The notes under the pieces were generated by a model. It was given only the letters and a program-made list of their open reading frames with translations. It did no database searches and had not been told where the DNA came from. The translations under genes were made by a program, and so were the position numbers. Below are positions 47,529 through 56,830 of a stretch of DNA of 64,000 nucleotides, in pieces; position 1 is the stretch's first letter, and each line of letters begins with the position of its first letter. Source of the DNA: Brevundimonas sp. MF30-B (GTDB lineage Bacteria > Pseudomonadota > Alphaproteobacteria > Caulobacterales > Caulobacteraceae); NCBI RefSeq assembly GCF_004683885.1, contig NZ_CP038440.1, forward strand, positions 1,770,001 to 1,834,000, given 5' to 3'.

Positions 47529-48884
47529 ATGACCGCTGTCACGCCTTCCTCGCCACGCCGCTCGAACCGCACCCTGGCCGCCTTTGCGGCCAGCTGCCTG
47601 CCCTATGCGGCGCTCGGCCTGCCGGTCTACGTCACCCTGCCCGAGTTCTACGCCAGCCACGTCGGCGTGCCCCTGGCGGCGGTCAGCCTGATCTTTCTGA
47701 TCGTGCGCCTGGGAGACATCGTCACCGACCCTCTGTTTGGTCTCATCATCGATCGTACCTCGACCAAATGGGGCCGTTATCGCGTGTGGATGGCCATCGG
47801 CATGCCGATCCTGATGGGGTCGGTCGCCATGCTGTTCTTCGTCGGCCAGGGCGCAGGCCCCACCCACCTCGCCGTCTGGCTGGTGGTCATGTACATCGGC
47901 TATTCGATCAGCCTGCTCAGCCAGACCAGTTGGGCCGCCGTCCTGTCGCCGGACTACGATCAACGATCGCGAATCTACGCCTTCTGGCAGGTCGCCAACA
48001 TCCTGGGCGTGCTGGCGGTGCTGCTGATCCCCGTGGGCGCACAGGCCCTGGGCCACACCTATGTCGATGCGGTCAGGATGCAGGGCGGCTTCATCGTCGT
48101 GCTGCTGCCCGTGGCATTGCTCGTCACCTTCCTGTTCACGCCCGAGCCGCGCAACGTCACGCCGCCGCCGCACGGCGGACTGAAGGCGACCCTGTCGCTG
48201 ATGGCCAAGCCGGTGCTGCGCCGACTGCTGCTGTCCGACCTGCTGCTGGGCGCGGCGCGCGGCCTGATCGGCGTGCTCTTCTTCTACTTCTTCGAACAGG
48301 CGCGTGGGTTCGAGCGCGAGCAGACCTCGCTGCTGCTGCTGGTCTATTTCGTCGCCGGCCTGGTGGGCGCGCCGCTGTGGGCCATGCTGGCCACCCGCAT
48401 CGGCAAGCATAAGGCCCTGGCCGTCGCCAGCGTGTATTTCGCGGTCAGCTTCGCCGCCGCCACCCTGCTGGTCCCCGCCGGCAACCTGCCCGCCGCCATG
48501 GCCGCGATCTTCGGCACGGGCCTGGCGTTCGGCGCGGCTGACCTCTTGCTGCGCGCCATGATGGCCGATGCGTCGGACGCCATCCGGCTGGACGCGGGGG
48601 CCGACCGCACCGGTCTGCTGTTCTCGATCCTGACCGCCACGTCCAAGTTGGGCTACGCTGTCTCCGTCGGGGCCTTTGCAGTGCTGGAGTGGATCGGCTT
48701 CGACCCCGCTCCCGGCGCCGTCAACGACCCTAGCGTCATCCTGGGCCTGCAGTGGCTGTTCATCGCCGTGCCGGTTGTGCTGCTGCTGATCTCGGCGGTG
48801 GTGCTGCGCCTCTATCCCCTGACGCCCGAGCACCACGCCCAGGTCCGCGCCGCCCTGGCCGCCCGCGACGGAGAGGCCGCATGA
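47529..48884 (+). CDS. MFS transporter, glycoside-pentoside-hexuronide (GPH)-like
   Basis: This 451-residue carrier has about 12 membrane helices. The motif DPLFGLIIDRTSTKWGRYR, with IVRLGDIVTDP before it, is typical of the melibiose-type GPH cation symporters. A second half begins near MAKPVLRRLLLSDLLLGAAR. The substrate is probably a sugar or glycoside, but homologues in this order are uncharacterised. The mazG start overlaps its stop (ATGA), an unusual pairing. Confidence 0.87.
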   Translation: MTAVTPSSPRRSNRTLAAFAASCLPYAALGLPVYVTLPEFYASHVGVPLAAVSLIFLIVRLGDIVTDPLFGLIIDRTSTKWGRYRVWMAIGMPILMGSVAMLFFVGQGAGPTHLAVWLVVMYIGYSISLLSQTSWAAVLSPDYDQRSRIYAFWQVANILGVLAVLLIPVGAQALGHTYVDAVRMQGGFIVVLLPVALLVTFLFTPEPRNVTPPPHGGLKATLSLMAKPVLRRLLLSDLLLGAARGLIGVLFFYFFEQARGFEREQTSLLLLVYFVAGLVGAPLWAMLATRIGKHKALAVASVYFAVSFAAATLLVPAGNLPAAMAAIFGTGLAFGAADLLLRAMMADASDAIRLDAGADRTGLLFSILTATSKLGYAVSVGAFAVLEWIGFDPAPGAVNDPSVILGLQWLFIAVPVVLLLISAVVLRLYPLTPEHHAQVRAALAARDGEAA

Positions 48885-49666
48885 CCCCTATCGACCGTCT
48901 GAACGCCATCATGGCCCGGCTGCGCGATCCCGACGGCGGTTGCCCCTGGGACGTCGAGCAGACCTTCACCACCATCGCCCCCTATACGATCGAGGAGGCC
49001 TATGAGGTCGCCGACGCCATCGAACGCGGCGATCACGACGACCTCAAAAGCGAGCTGGGCGACCTGCTGTTCCAGGTCGTCTTCCATGCCCGCATGGCCC
49101 AGGAACAGGGCCTGTTCGCCTTCGACGACGTGGCCGGAGCCATCGCCGACAAGCTGGAGCGCCGCCACCCTCATGTCTTCGGTGAAGAAGCCGCCAAGGC
49201 CGACGGCGCGGCCCAGAAGGCCCGGTGGGAGGACATCAAGGCCGCCGAGCGGCAGGCGCGCGCCCAGCACGGCGTGCTCGATGACGTGCCCGTCGGCCTG
49301 CCGGCCCTGGCACGCGCCGCCAAGCTGACCAAGCGCGCCGCCCGCGTCGGCTTCGACTGGCCCAGCGTCCACGAGGTGATCGACAAGCTGGATGAGGAGG
49401 TCGCCGAGCTGAAGGTCGAGATCGCCGCCGGCGACACCGCCAAGGCCGCCGAGGAGCTGGGCGACCTGCTGTTCGTCATGGCCAACCTGGGCCGCAAGCT
49501 GGGCGTCGAACCCGAAGACGCCCTGCGCGCCGCCAACGCCAAGTTCGCCCGCCGCTTCGCCTTCATCGAGGCCGAACTGGCAAAGAGCGGGCGGACACCG
49601 GATCAGTCGGATCTGGCAGAGATGGACGGGCTATGGGATGCGGCGAAGGCAGCGGAGCGCCGCTGA
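48881..49666 (+). CDS. mazG: Nucleoside triphosphate pyrophosphohydrolase MazG
   Basis: MazG hydrolyses NTPs to NMPs and pyrophosphate, removing abnormal nucleotides and lowering ppGpp effects. The 261-residue protein has the two tandem MazG domains of the E. coli type: IEEAYEVADAIERGDHDDLK with ELGDLLFQVVFHARMA, and DEEVAELKVEIAAGD with ELGDLLFVMANLGRKLG. The conserved CPWDVEQTF lies near the N-terminus. ATG 48881 overlaps the MFS stop. Confidence 0.95.
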   Translation: MTPIDRLNAIMARLRDPDGGCPWDVEQTFTTIAPYTIEEAYEVADAIERGDHDDLKSELGDLLFQVVFHARMAQEQGLFAFDDVAGAIADKLERRHPHVFGEEAAKADGAAQKARWEDIKAAERQARAQHGVLDDVPVGLPALARAAKLTKRAARVGFDWPSVHEVIDKLDEEVAELKVEIAAGDTAKAAEELGDLLFVMANLGRKLGVEPEDALRAANAKFARRFAFIEAELAKSGRTPDQSDLAEMDGLWDAAKAAERR

Positions 49667-49715
49667 GAAGTCACAACAGCCAAGCCTGGTAGGAGCGTTG
49701 TTCGCATGTCTTGAT

Positions 49716-49729
49716 GCTGCGCGAGCAGC
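49716..49729. other. GNRA hairpin flanked by an 8-base direct repeat
   Basis: GCTGC (49716-49720), a GCGA tetraloop and GCAGC (49725-49729) form a short hairpin. The direct repeat GCATGTCT brackets it at 49704-49711 and 49731-49738. It lies in the 3' region shared by mazG and the opposite-strand small membrane gene. No T-run follows, so it is not a clear terminator. Confidence 0.3.
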
Positions 49730-49778
49730 GGCATGTCTGCAACGGGTCGACAGCGGACGCCGCCTGCAACGGCCGCAC

Positions 49779-49937
49779 CTAAACGCCGAAGCCCGGCCCC
49801 AGAACGATCGTTCCGGCCATCAGCACAGCTGACAGCGCCATCAAGCCGGCGGCGGCCAGCAGGCCCCATGCGCTCGGCCTGGATGCCGGCTCGCTCAGCA
49901 GTCGGCGGGCCTTTTCGATGCGGGCGGCGTCGGTCAT
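49779..49937 (-). CDS. Small single-pass membrane protein, 52 residues
   Basis: An unlisted short gene in the 360-base gap between mazG and trpG. It reads MTDAARIEKARRLL, a charged cytoplasmic stretch, then a hydrophobic segment from about residue 24 (WGLLAAAGLMALSAVLMAG) to the end at GPGFGV. ATG 49937 has a strong GGAAGGA six bases upstream on the minus strand, and codon use matches the genome. I do not recognise the family and assign no function. The rest of the gap (49667-49778) holds only a small hairpin, and 49938-50026 should carry the divergent start signals for this gene and trpG. Confidence 0.6.
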   Translation of the reverse strand: MTDAARIEKARRLLSEPASRPSAWGLLAAAGLMALSAVLMAGTIVLGPGFGV

Positions 49938-50026
49938 GGCGAATCCTTCCGCCTCGATCCGATCATGGGGGCGTTAACCGAGTCCTTCTGCTTGGCGCGG
50001 CGCCCGTGTCGGCATAGAAGCCGCTC

Positions 50027-50617
50027 ATGATCCTGGTCGTCGATAACTACGACAGCTTCACCTACAATCTCGTCCACTACCTCGCGGAGTTGGGCGCGCA
50101 GACGCATGTCGTGCGCAATGACGATCTGAGCGTCGACGAGGCCTGGGCGCTGAAGCCGCAGGGCGTGCTGCTGTCGCCCGGCCCCTGCGCGCCGGATCAG
50201 GCGGGCATCTGCCTTGGCCTGATCGAAAGCGCGCCCGAATCCATGCCGATCCTGGGCGTCTGCCTGGGGCATCAGTCGATCGGCCAGGCGTTCGGCGGCG
50301 AGGTGGTGCGGGCCAAGACCCTGATGCACGGCAAGACCTCGCCCATCGAGCACGAAGGGCGCGGCGTGTTCGCCGGCCTGCCCTCACCCTTTACGGCGAC
50401 GCGCTATCATTCGCTGGCGGTGCGGCGCGACACCCTGCCGGACGCGCTGGAGATGACGGCCTGGACGGCGGACGGCGAGATCATGGGCCTGTCGCACCGG
50501 ACGCGGCCGATCCACGGCGTGCAGTTCCATCCGGAGTCGATCGCCACCGAGAACGGTCACGACCTGATCGCCAACTTCCTGGACATCGCCGGCGTGCGTC
50601 GGCTGAAGGCGGCCTGA
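50027..50617 (+). CDS. trpG: Anthranilate/aminodeoxychorismate synthase glutamine amidotransferase
   Basis: TrpG releases ammonia from glutamine for TrpE to make anthranilate. The 196-residue class I amidotransferase has [33 protein letters not shown], the nucleophile Cys79 in [15 protein letters not shown], and the His-Glu pair in [14 protein letters not shown]. It starts the trpG-trpD-trpC block; trpE is not in the window. The same subunit often also serves p-aminobenzoate synthesis. Confidence 0.95.
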   Translation: MILVVDNYDSFTYNLVHYLAELGAQTHVVRNDDLSVDEAWALKPQGVLLSPGPCAPDQAGICLGLIESAPESMPILGVCLGHQSIGQAFGGEVVRAKTLMHGKTSPIEHEGRGVFAGLPSPFTATRYHSLAVRRDTLPDALEMTAWTADGEIMGLSHRTRPIHGVQFHPESIATENGHDLIANFLDIAGVRRLKAA

Positions 50618-50618
50618 C

Positions 50619-51653
50619 TTGGCCGACGGGTTCAAGCCCCTGCTGTCGCGCCTGGTCGAGGGCCACGCCCTGACGGGCGAGCAGGCGCGCGACTTCTTCG
50701 CCGCCTGCCTGCGCGGCGAACCCACGCCGGCCCAGGTCGCCTCGGCCGTCACCGCCATGCGGATGCGCGGAGAGACAGTGGACGAGATCGCCGCCTTCGC
50801 CCTCGCCATGCGTCAGGCCGCGCTGACGCTGGACCATCCCTACGACGCCATCGACACCTGTGGCACGGGCGGGGATGGGGCCCATACCTTCAACATCTCG
50901 ACCGCCGCGGCCCTGGTGCTGGCGGGCGCCGGCGTGAAGGTCGCCAAGCACGGCAACCGGGCGCTCAGCTCCAAGTCCGGGTCGTCGGACGTGCTCTCGG
51001 CGCTCGGTGTCAATCTGGCCGCAGATCAGGCCCAGCAGCGCCGCGCGCTGGACGAGGCCGGCATCGCCTTCCTGTTCGCCCCCCACTACCACGGCGCCAT
51101 GCGCCACGTCGGGCCGGTGCGGGCCGAGATCGGGTTCCGCACCGTGTTCAACCTCTTGGGCCCGCTGTCCAATCCGGCCGGCGCCCGGCGTCAGGTGATG
51201 GGCGTCTATGACCCTCGCCTGCTGGAGCCGCTGGCCGAGGTGCTGGGTCGTCTGGGCGCCGTGCGCGCCTGGACCGTGCATGGGCAGGGGCTGGACGAGC
51301 TGACCCTGACCGGACCGACCGAGGTGGCGGAGTGGCGCGACGGGGCGGTGCGCCGCTTTCAGGTCACGCCCGAGGATGCAGGCCTGGCTCGCGCCGAGAT
51401 CGAGGCGCTGCGCGGCGGCGACGCCGAGCACAACGCCGCCGCGCTCGCAGCCCTTCTGGACGGTGCGCCGGGCGCCTATCGCGACGTGGTTCTGCTGAAC
51501 GCCGCCGCCGCGCTGGTGGTGGCCGACCGCGCCGCAGACCTGGCCGAGGGCGCGGCGACTGCCGCCGCCGTCATCGACGACGGCCGGGCGCGTCAGGCGC
51601 TGGAGCGGCTGGTCCAGGCCACCAACACTCCCCTCGAAGGCGACGGCGAATGA
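50619..51653 (+). CDS. trpD: Anthranilate phosphoribosyltransferase
   Basis: TrpD attaches phosphoribose from PRPP to anthranilate. The 344-residue enzyme has [17 protein letters not shown] for [42 protein letters not shown] and [19 protein letters not shown]. The start is TTG 50619, two bases after the trpG stop. The gene overlaps trpC by ATGA. Confidence 0.95.
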   Translation: MADGFKPLLSRLVEGHALTGEQARDFFAACLRGEPTPAQVASAVTAMRMRGETVDEIAAFALAMRQAALTLDHPYDAIDTCGTGGDGAHTFNISTAAALVLAGAGVKVAKHGNRALSSKSGSSDVLSALGVNLAADQAQQRRALDEAGIAFLFAPHYHGAMRHVGPVRAEIGFRTVFNLLGPLSNPAGARRQVMGVYDPRLLEPLAEVLGRLGAVRAWTVHGQGLDELTLTGPTEVAEWRDGAVRRFQVTPEDAGLARAEIEALRGGDAEHNAAALAALLDGAPGAYRDVVLLNAAAALVVADRAADLAEGAATAAAVIDDGRARQALERLVQATNTPLEGDGE

Positions 51654-52447
51654 CCGACGTGCTGGCCCGCATCGCCGCCTACAAGCGGGAAGAGGTCTCA
51701 GCCCGCAAGGCCGAGCGGTCTCTGGACGCCGTCGAACAGGCGGCCGCCCAGGCCTCGGCCCCCCGCGGCTTCCGCGCCGCTCTGGAGTGGGCGCACGAGG
51801 AGACCGGCCGCCCGGCCCTGATCGCCGAGATCAAGAAGGCCAGCCCGTCCAAGGGCGTCATCCGCGCCGACTTCGACCCGCCGGCTCTTGCGCAGGCGTA
51901 TGAGCGCGGCGGCGCCACCTGTCTGTCGGTCCTGACCGACGGCCCCAGCTTTCAGGGCGACGACGCCTATCTGATGCAGGCGCGGGCGGCGACCGCCCTG
52001 CCCTGCCTGCGCAAGGATTTCCTGGTCGATCCCTGGCAGGTGGCCGAAAGCCGCGCCTTGGGCGCAGACTGCATCCTGATCATACTGGCCATGATCGACG
52101 ACGCCCTGGCGGCCGATCTGCTGGCCGAGGCGGCGCGGTTCGGCATGGACGCCCTGATCGAAACCCACGACGAAGCCGAGATGGCGCGCGCCTGTCGCCT
52201 GGGCGGCGATCTGGTGGGCATCAACAATCGTTCTCTGAGGACATTCGACGTCGATCTGGGCGTGACCGAGGTGCTGGCTATGTTGAGCCCGCCCCGCGCC
52301 CTGCTGGTCGCCGAGAGCGGCATCTTCACCGCTGAAGATGTAGCTCGCGTCTCCGCCGCCGACGCCCAGGCCATCCTGGTCGGCGAAAGCCTGATGCGGC
52401 AGGCCGACGTCGAGGCGGCGACGAAAGCGCTTCTCGCGTTAAGTTGA
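51650..52447 (+). CDS. trpC: Indole-3-glycerol phosphate synthase
   Basis: TrpC closes the indole ring from carboxyphenylamino-deoxyribulose phosphate. The 265-residue TIM barrel has [20 protein letters not shown] with the catalytic lysine, [15 protein letters not shown] with the second lysine, [15 protein letters not shown], and [16 protein letters not shown]. There is no fused TrpF domain, unlike E. coli. Its stop codon (52445-52447) lies inside the candidate -35 element of lexA. Confidence 0.96.
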   Translation: MTDVLARIAAYKREEVSARKAERSLDAVEQAAAQASAPRGFRAALEWAHEETGRPALIAEIKKASPSKGVIRADFDPPALAQAYERGGATCLSVLTDGPSFQGDDAYLMQARAATALPCLRKDFLVDPWQVAESRALGADCILIILAMIDDALAADLLAEAARFGMDALIETHDEAEMARACRLGGDLVGINNRSLRTFDVDLGVTEVLAMLSPPRALLVAESGIFTAEDVARVSAADAQAILVGESLMRQADVEAATKALLALS

Positions 52448-52475
52448 CATTAGGCTAGAACACTTACAGAACATC
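52444..52475 (+). promoter_or_regulatory. Candidate lexA promoter overlapping the trpC stop
   Basis: A perfect TTGACA (52444-52449) is followed at plausible spacing by weak -10 candidates TACAGA (52465-52470) or GAACAT (52469-52474). The first SOS box (52458-52472) covers the spacer and -10 region, so bound LexA would block polymerase. TTAA (52439-52442), seven bases, then TTAG (52450-52453) is one mismatch from a CtrA full site. Confidence 0.5.
52458..52472 (-). promoter_or_regulatory. SOS (LexA) box 1
   Basis: GAAC-ACTTACA-GAAC on the plus strand, which is GTTC-N7-GTTC on the minus strand, the alphaproteobacterial LexA operator. It lies 40 bases upstream of the lexA start and over the likely -10 region, consistent with autorepression. 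Confidence 0.85.
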
Positions 52476-52482
52476 GGCAACG

Positions 52483-52497
52483 GTTCACGCCTTGTTC
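52483..52497 (+). promoter_or_regulatory. SOS (LexA) box 2
   Basis: GTTC-ACGCCTT-GTTC is a second exact match to the GTTC-N7-GTTC operator, in the opposite orientation to box 1 and ending 14 bases before the lexA ATG. It would sit just downstream of the transcription start. Confidence 0.8.
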
Positions 52498-52511
52498 TGG
52501 ACGATTCGCCC

Positions 52512-53192
52512 ATGTTGACGCGCAAGCAGCACGAACTCCTGATGTTCATCCATGAACGGATCCAGGAAACCGGCGTCTCGCCCTCCTTCGACGAGATGAA
52601 GGAGGCGCTGGATCTGGCGTCCAAGTCGGGCATCCACCGGCTGATCACGGCGCTTGAGGAACGCGGCTTCATTCGTCGTCTGGCGCATCGGGCGCGGGCG
52701 CTGGAGGTCACCAAGCTGCCGGAACAGGCCACAGCGGGCGCGCCGCGCGGCCGGGCGGGCTTCAAGCCCGGCGTGATCGAAGGCGGCCGAGTCGAGCCCG
52801 CCAACGACACCCGCGAACTGCCGCTGCTGGGCAAGATCGCCGCCGGCACCCCCATCGCCGCCATCCAGCACGAGCAGGAGCGCCTGCCGGTGCCGGAGTC
52901 CATGCTGGGCGCCGGCGAGCATTTTATGCTGGAGATCGAGGGGGACTCCATGATCGAGGCCGGCATCCTCAACGGTGATCTGGTCGTCATCAAGCGGGTG
53001 GACAACGCTTCTTCGGGCGAGATCGTGGTGGCCCTGGTCGAGGGCGAGGAAGCCACGCTGAAGCGGCTGCGCAAGAAGGGCGGCTCGATCGCGCTGGAGC
53101 CCGCTAACCGGACATACGAGACCAAGATCTACGGGTCGGATCAGGTCGAGGTGCAGGGCAAGCTGGTCGGCCTCATCCGCCGCTATCACTGA
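52512..53192 (+). CDS. lexA: LexA repressor
   Basis: LexA represses the SOS regulon and cleaves itself when RecA filaments form. The 226-residue protein has an N-terminal winged helix ([40 protein letters not shown]), an extended linker, and a C-terminal protease domain. The scissile Ala111-Gly112 is in GKIAAGTPI, with catalytic Ser146 in GDSMIEAG and Lys184 in EATLKRL. Two SOS boxes lie upstream. Its stop overlaps the tail of comEC by seven bases. trpC, 64 bases upstream, may read through into it. Confidence 0.97.
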   Translation: MLTRKQHELLMFIHERIQETGVSPSFDEMKEALDLASKSGIHRLITALEERGFIRRLAHRARALEVTKLPEQATAGAPRGRAGFKPGVIEGGRVEPANDTRELPLLGKIAAGTPIAAIQHEQERLPVPESMLGAGEHFMLEIEGDSMIEAGILNGDLVVIKRVDNASSGEIVVALVEGEEATLKRLRKKGGSIALEPANRTYETKIYGSDQVEVQGKLVGLIRRYH

Positions 53193-55345
53193 AAGTCGGG
53201 GTCGCCCAGCCGGCTCCACGGCCGGTCCCCCCTGAGCTCGGATCCCCACAGGGCGCGCCAGCCCGCGCCGTCGCGCCATAGCTCGACCGTGCCGCCGCGT
53301 GCATAGTCACGGCCGTCCAGCACTAGGCGGTGAGCACAGGCCGCAGGCAGCTCCGACACGATCGCGCGCACGCTGACAATCTCGGCCGAAGCGCAGAGGG
53401 ACTGCATCTGCTCGGAACTGGGCGCGCGCCTGCCCCACCATAGGGCGATGGGCGCGTCGGTTTCGGGCTTTGGAATGCAGTGGGTCCGGCCGCAGGTCCA
53501 GTCTTCCTGGTTGCGGGGGACCGCCTCAAGCCCTCGGCGCCGGCTCCAGACATCGGTGGCGAACGGTCCCGTCGGCCTCATGACGATCGCCGCATTGGCC
53601 TGGCGATAGGCGGCGTTGGCTCCGGCGTTGCCGATCCAGAGATCCGGCCCGGGCCCGCGCGGCCACAGCAGCACCGCCAGGGCCAGCGGCAGGCCCAGCC
53701 AGCGCAGCGGCCCCCGATGGATGCACAGGATCAATATGCCCACGAAGGCCACGGGCAGCGCAAGCGCCGGTGCGCTGGCGATCGTGCGGATCGCGCCGGG
53801 AAGGCTCGAAGCCCAATGGCCAATCGCCAGCATGGCGTCCACGCCCTTGCCCGCCACCCACAGGAAGGGCGCGCCCAAGCCGAGCGGCTCCAACGCCGCG
53901 CCCAGGGCCAGAGCCGGCATCATGATGAAGTCCGCGATGGGCGCGGTCGCCAGGTTGGCGGCCAGGCCATACATGGCCGTGCGGTTGAAATGCTGCATGG
54001 CGAAGGGCCCGGTCGCTGCGCCCGCCACCAGGCTGGCCATGCCCGCGATCAGCAGCCAACTGGCCAGCCGCTGAGTCCAGACGATGGGCCATGGCGCGGA
54101 TATCTCACGCGTACGCTTTGGCCAGGCGGCGGCGAGGGCCACCAGGGCGGCCGTCGCGGCGAACGACATCTGAAAGCCCGGCGTCGCCACCGCCTCGGGC
54201 TGCAGCAGCAGAACCACGAAGGCGGCCACAGCCAGCGCGTGAAGGCTGACCGCCTGGCGGTTCAGCAGCACGGCCAGAAAAGCGATCGACGCCGTGGTGG
54301 CCGCCCGCTCCGCCGGCGGGGGCGCGCCGGAAATCACCAGATAGGTCCCGACCGCGATCAGCCCGGCGACGGCGGCGACCTTCTTTCCCGACACGCGCAG
54401 CGCCAGCCAGGGCCAGGTGGCCACAAGCAGGCGCACGCCGAAGAAAACAAAGCCCCCTACGATCGCCATGTGCAGGCCCGAGATCGACAGGATATGCGCC
54501 AGGCCGGAATCCCGCATGGCGTCCAGATCGTCTGCCTGAATCCAGGTCTCGTGCCCCGTGGTCATGGCGGCGGCGACCCCGCCTGTGCGCGGGCCCAGAC
54601 GCGCCACGATACGCTCGGCCAGGGCGAAGCGGACGGCGTTGACCCGCATCTGCATCCGCAGCCGCCAGGGCGGTTCGCTAAGCGTCGTCGGGCGGGTATC
54701 GCCCAGAGCGAACACCACGCCGCCCATGCCCTGGAAATAGGCGTTGCGGCCGAAGTCATAGGCGCCGGGGCTGACCGGCGGGGGCGTCGGGTTGAGAATG
54801 CCGTAGAGCCGCACCGCCTCTCCCGGTCGAGGCGGTTCGCCGCGCACGGTGGCGCGAAGGCGCACCGGCGTCTGTTCGGGCGCCAGGCCCTGGATGCGCA
54901 CCGGCGCGATCAGAATGCGGTGACCCCGCTGCCCCGGACTGTCGACGTCCAGCACCCAGGCGTGGAGCGTGACCGGCTCGGCCAGCGAAGGCGCGATCGG
55001 CGTGGCGACGGCCTCGGCCCGCAGCTTCGCCGCCGTCATGCCGCCGGCAAAACAAGCCAGGAGCAGCAATGGCAGGGTCCAGGCCCGCCCCATCCCCCTG
55101 CCGCGCGCCAGCAGCCATAGCCCGGCTGTCGTGACGGCTGCGGCCAGCAGGGGCCACAACGGCGGTTCGGCCTTCAGATACAGATACAGGGCGCAGCCGC
55201 CGCCAAAGGCGACCGGCGTCCAGAGCCGCCATTGATCGGTCTGGGCCTGGACTTGATCGCCCAACCAGGCGCGGATGCGGGCGCCGGTGCTGGGCTTTGC
55301 AGCGTCCGGCGCTATAAGGGCGCCCCGAACGGACGCCCCTGCCAT
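53186..55345 (-). CDS. comEC: ComEC/Rec2 family competence protein, degenerate C-terminal domain
   Basis: ComEC forms the inner-membrane DNA uptake channel in competent bacteria. The protein of about 719 residues has an N-terminal membrane pair, a DUF4131/OB-like periplasmic region ([20 protein letters not shown]), and the competence domain with many helices, including [20 protein letters not shown]. The final 150 residues stand where a metallo-beta-lactamase domain may follow but lack HxHxDH. I put the start at ATG 55345 ([13 protein letters not shown]), which overlaps the gltX ATG on the other strand; a later start is possible. Whether this organism is competent is unknown. Confidence 0.87.
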   Translation of the reverse strand: MAGASVRGALIAPDAAKPSTGARIRAWLGDQVQAQTDQWRLWTPVAFGGGCALYLYLKAEPPLWPLLAAAVTTAGLWLLARGRGMGRAWTLPLLLLACFAGGMTAAKLRAEAVATPIAPSLAEPVTLHAWVLDVDSPGQRGHRILIAPVRIQGLAPEQTPVRLRATVRGEPPRPGEAVRLYGILNPTPPPVSPGAYDFGRNAYFQGMGGVVFALGDTRPTTLSEPPWRLRMQMRVNAVRFALAERIVARLGPRTGGVAAAMTTGHETWIQADDLDAMRDSGLAHILSISGLHMAIVGGFVFFGVRLLVATWPWLALRVSGKKVAAVAGLIAVGTYLVISGAPPPAERAATTASIAFLAVLLNRQAVSLHALAVAAFVVLLLQPEAVATPGFQMSFAATAALVALAAAWPKRTREISAPWPIVWTQRLASWLLIAGMASLVAGAATGPFAMQHFNRTAMYGLAANLATAPIADFIMMPALALGAALEPLGLGAPFLWVAGKGVDAMLAIGHWASSLPGAIRTIASAPALALPVAFVGILILCIHRGPLRWLGLPLALAVLLWPRGPGPDLWIGNAGANAAYRQANAAIVMRPTGPFATDVWSRRRGLEAVPRNQEDWTCGRTHCIPKPETDAPIALWWGRRAPSSEQMQSLCASAEIVSVRAIVSELPAACAHRLVLDGRDYARGGTVELWRDGAGWRALWGSELRGDRPWSRLGDPDFQ

Positions 55346-56762
55346 GACCTCATCTTCCCCCGCCTCGACTGTCGTCACACGCTTCGCCCCCTCGCCCACA
55401 GGCTATCTGCATATCGGCGGTGCGAGAACAGCGTTGTTCAATTGGCTGTACGCCCGCGCCAACGGCGGCAAATTCCTCGTGCGCGTCGAAGACACCGACC
55501 GCGAGCGCTCGACCGACGCCGCCGTCGAAGCCATCTTCCAGGGGCTGTCCTGGCTCGGCCTGTTCGCCGATGAGGAGCCGACGTTCCAGTTCGCTCGGGC
55601 CGAGCGGCACCGCGAAGTCGCCGACCAGCTTCTGGCGACGGGCCACGCCTATCGCGACTTCCTGACAGCCGAAGAGACCGGCGCGCTTCGCGACCAGGCC
55701 AAGGCCGAAGGCCGGCCCTTCGTTTCGCCCTGGCGCGACCGCGAGCCGACCGTCGACGATCTGATGAAGCCGCACACCATCCGCTTCCGTCGGCCCGAAG
55801 GCGCGGTGACGGTCGACGACGCAGTGCAAGGCTCAGTCCGCTGGGACTCTTCCGCACTCGACGATCTGGTGATCGTGCGGTCTGACGGCGCCCCGACCTA
55901 TAATCTCGCCGTTGTGGTTGACGACCACGACATGGGCGTGACCCACGTCATTCGCGGCGACGACCATCTGAACAACGCGGCGCGACAGAGCCTGATCTAC
56001 GACGCCCTGGGCTGGTCCCGGCCGGTGTTCGCGCACATCCCGCTGATTCATGGACCCGACGGCGCCAAACTGTCCAAGCGACATGGGGCGCAGGCCGTGC
56101 ATGAATACGCCGAGATGGGCTATCTGCCCGAGGCGATGCGCAACTATCTGGCTCGGCTGGGCTGGGCGCACGGCGACGACGAGCTGTTCAGCGACGAACA
56201 GGCCATCGCCTGGTTCGACCTGGGCGGCGTGGGCAAGGCACCCGCGCGGCTGGACTTCGACAAACTGGCCCACGTCAACGCCCACTGGATCCGCTTGGCC
56301 GACGACGACCGCCTGGCCAAGCTGGCGCTGGACGTGCACCTGGCCCGCGGCCGTGCGCTGCAGGAAGACGATGAGGACCGCCTCACCCGCGCCCTGCCCT
56401 TCATCAAGGACCGGGCCAAGACCCTGCTCGAGTTGGCCGATCAGTCCGAGTTCGCCTTGAAAGCCCGGCCGCTGGACCTCGGCGACAAGGGCCGCGCCAT
56501 GCTGGTCGAGGAGACCGTGGCGCGCCTGCAGCGCCTGCGCGCGCGTCTGGGCCTGTTCCAGTCGTGGGACGTCTTCGCGCTGGAGGCCGAACTGAAGGCC
56601 TTCGCCGAGGAGGAGGGCGTGGGCTTCGGCAAGATCGGCCCGCCCCTGCGCGCCGTGCTGACCGGCGGCAGCGCCTCACCCGACATCGCTCGCATTCTGT
56701 CATCACTTGGCCGCGACGAAAGTCTGGGGCGCTTGGATGATGCGCTGCAACAGACTAAATGA
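55344..56762 (+). CDS. gltX: Glutamyl-tRNA synthetase
   Basis: This 472-residue class Ib synthetase has the HIGH-like motif in APSPTGYLHIGGARTALFNW (HIGG at 23-26) and KLSKR in DGAKLSKRHGAQAVHEY near residue 241. The Glu-binding VVDDHDMGVTHVIRGDDHL lies between them. Alphaproteobacteria often have two GltX proteins, one serving tRNA-Gln by the amidation route; I cannot tell which this is. ATG 55344 has no strong ribosome binding site. A TATAAG at 55313-55318 could be its -10 element, but I see no matching -35. Confidence 0.95.
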   Translation: MTSSSPASTVVTRFAPSPTGYLHIGGARTALFNWLYARANGGKFLVRVEDTDRERSTDAAVEAIFQGLSWLGLFADEEPTFQFARAERHREVADQLLATGHAYRDFLTAEETGALRDQAKAEGRPFVSPWRDREPTVDDLMKPHTIRFRRPEGAVTVDDAVQGSVRWDSSALDDLVIVRSDGAPTYNLAVVVDDHDMGVTHVIRGDDHLNNAARQSLIYDALGWSRPVFAHIPLIHGPDGAKLSKRHGAQAVHEYAEMGYLPEAMRNYLARLGWAHGDDELFSDEQAIAWFDLGGVGKAPARLDFDKLAHVNAHWIRLADDDRLAKLALDVHLARGRALQEDDEDRLTRALPFIKDRAKTLLELADQSEFALKARPLDLGDKGRAMLVEETVARLQRLRARLGLFQSWDVFALEAELKAFAEEEGVGFGKIGPPLRAVLTGGSASPDIARILSSLGRDESLGRLDDALQQTK

Positions 56763-56830
56763 CGTTCACCAATTGAAAGGCGCTGGGCCATCCCCGGTCC
56801 GCGCCCCTCGATAATCGACAAGGGGCCATG

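Noticed and set aside
49938-50026. trp leader peptide or attenuator before trpG
   Set aside because: I see no Trp-rich short frame and no paired terminator/antiterminator stems.
55297-55318. Full promoter for gltX from TTGCAG and TATAAG
   Set aside because: The two hexamers are only 10 bases apart, too close for a normal promoter; only the TATAAG remains as a weak candidate.
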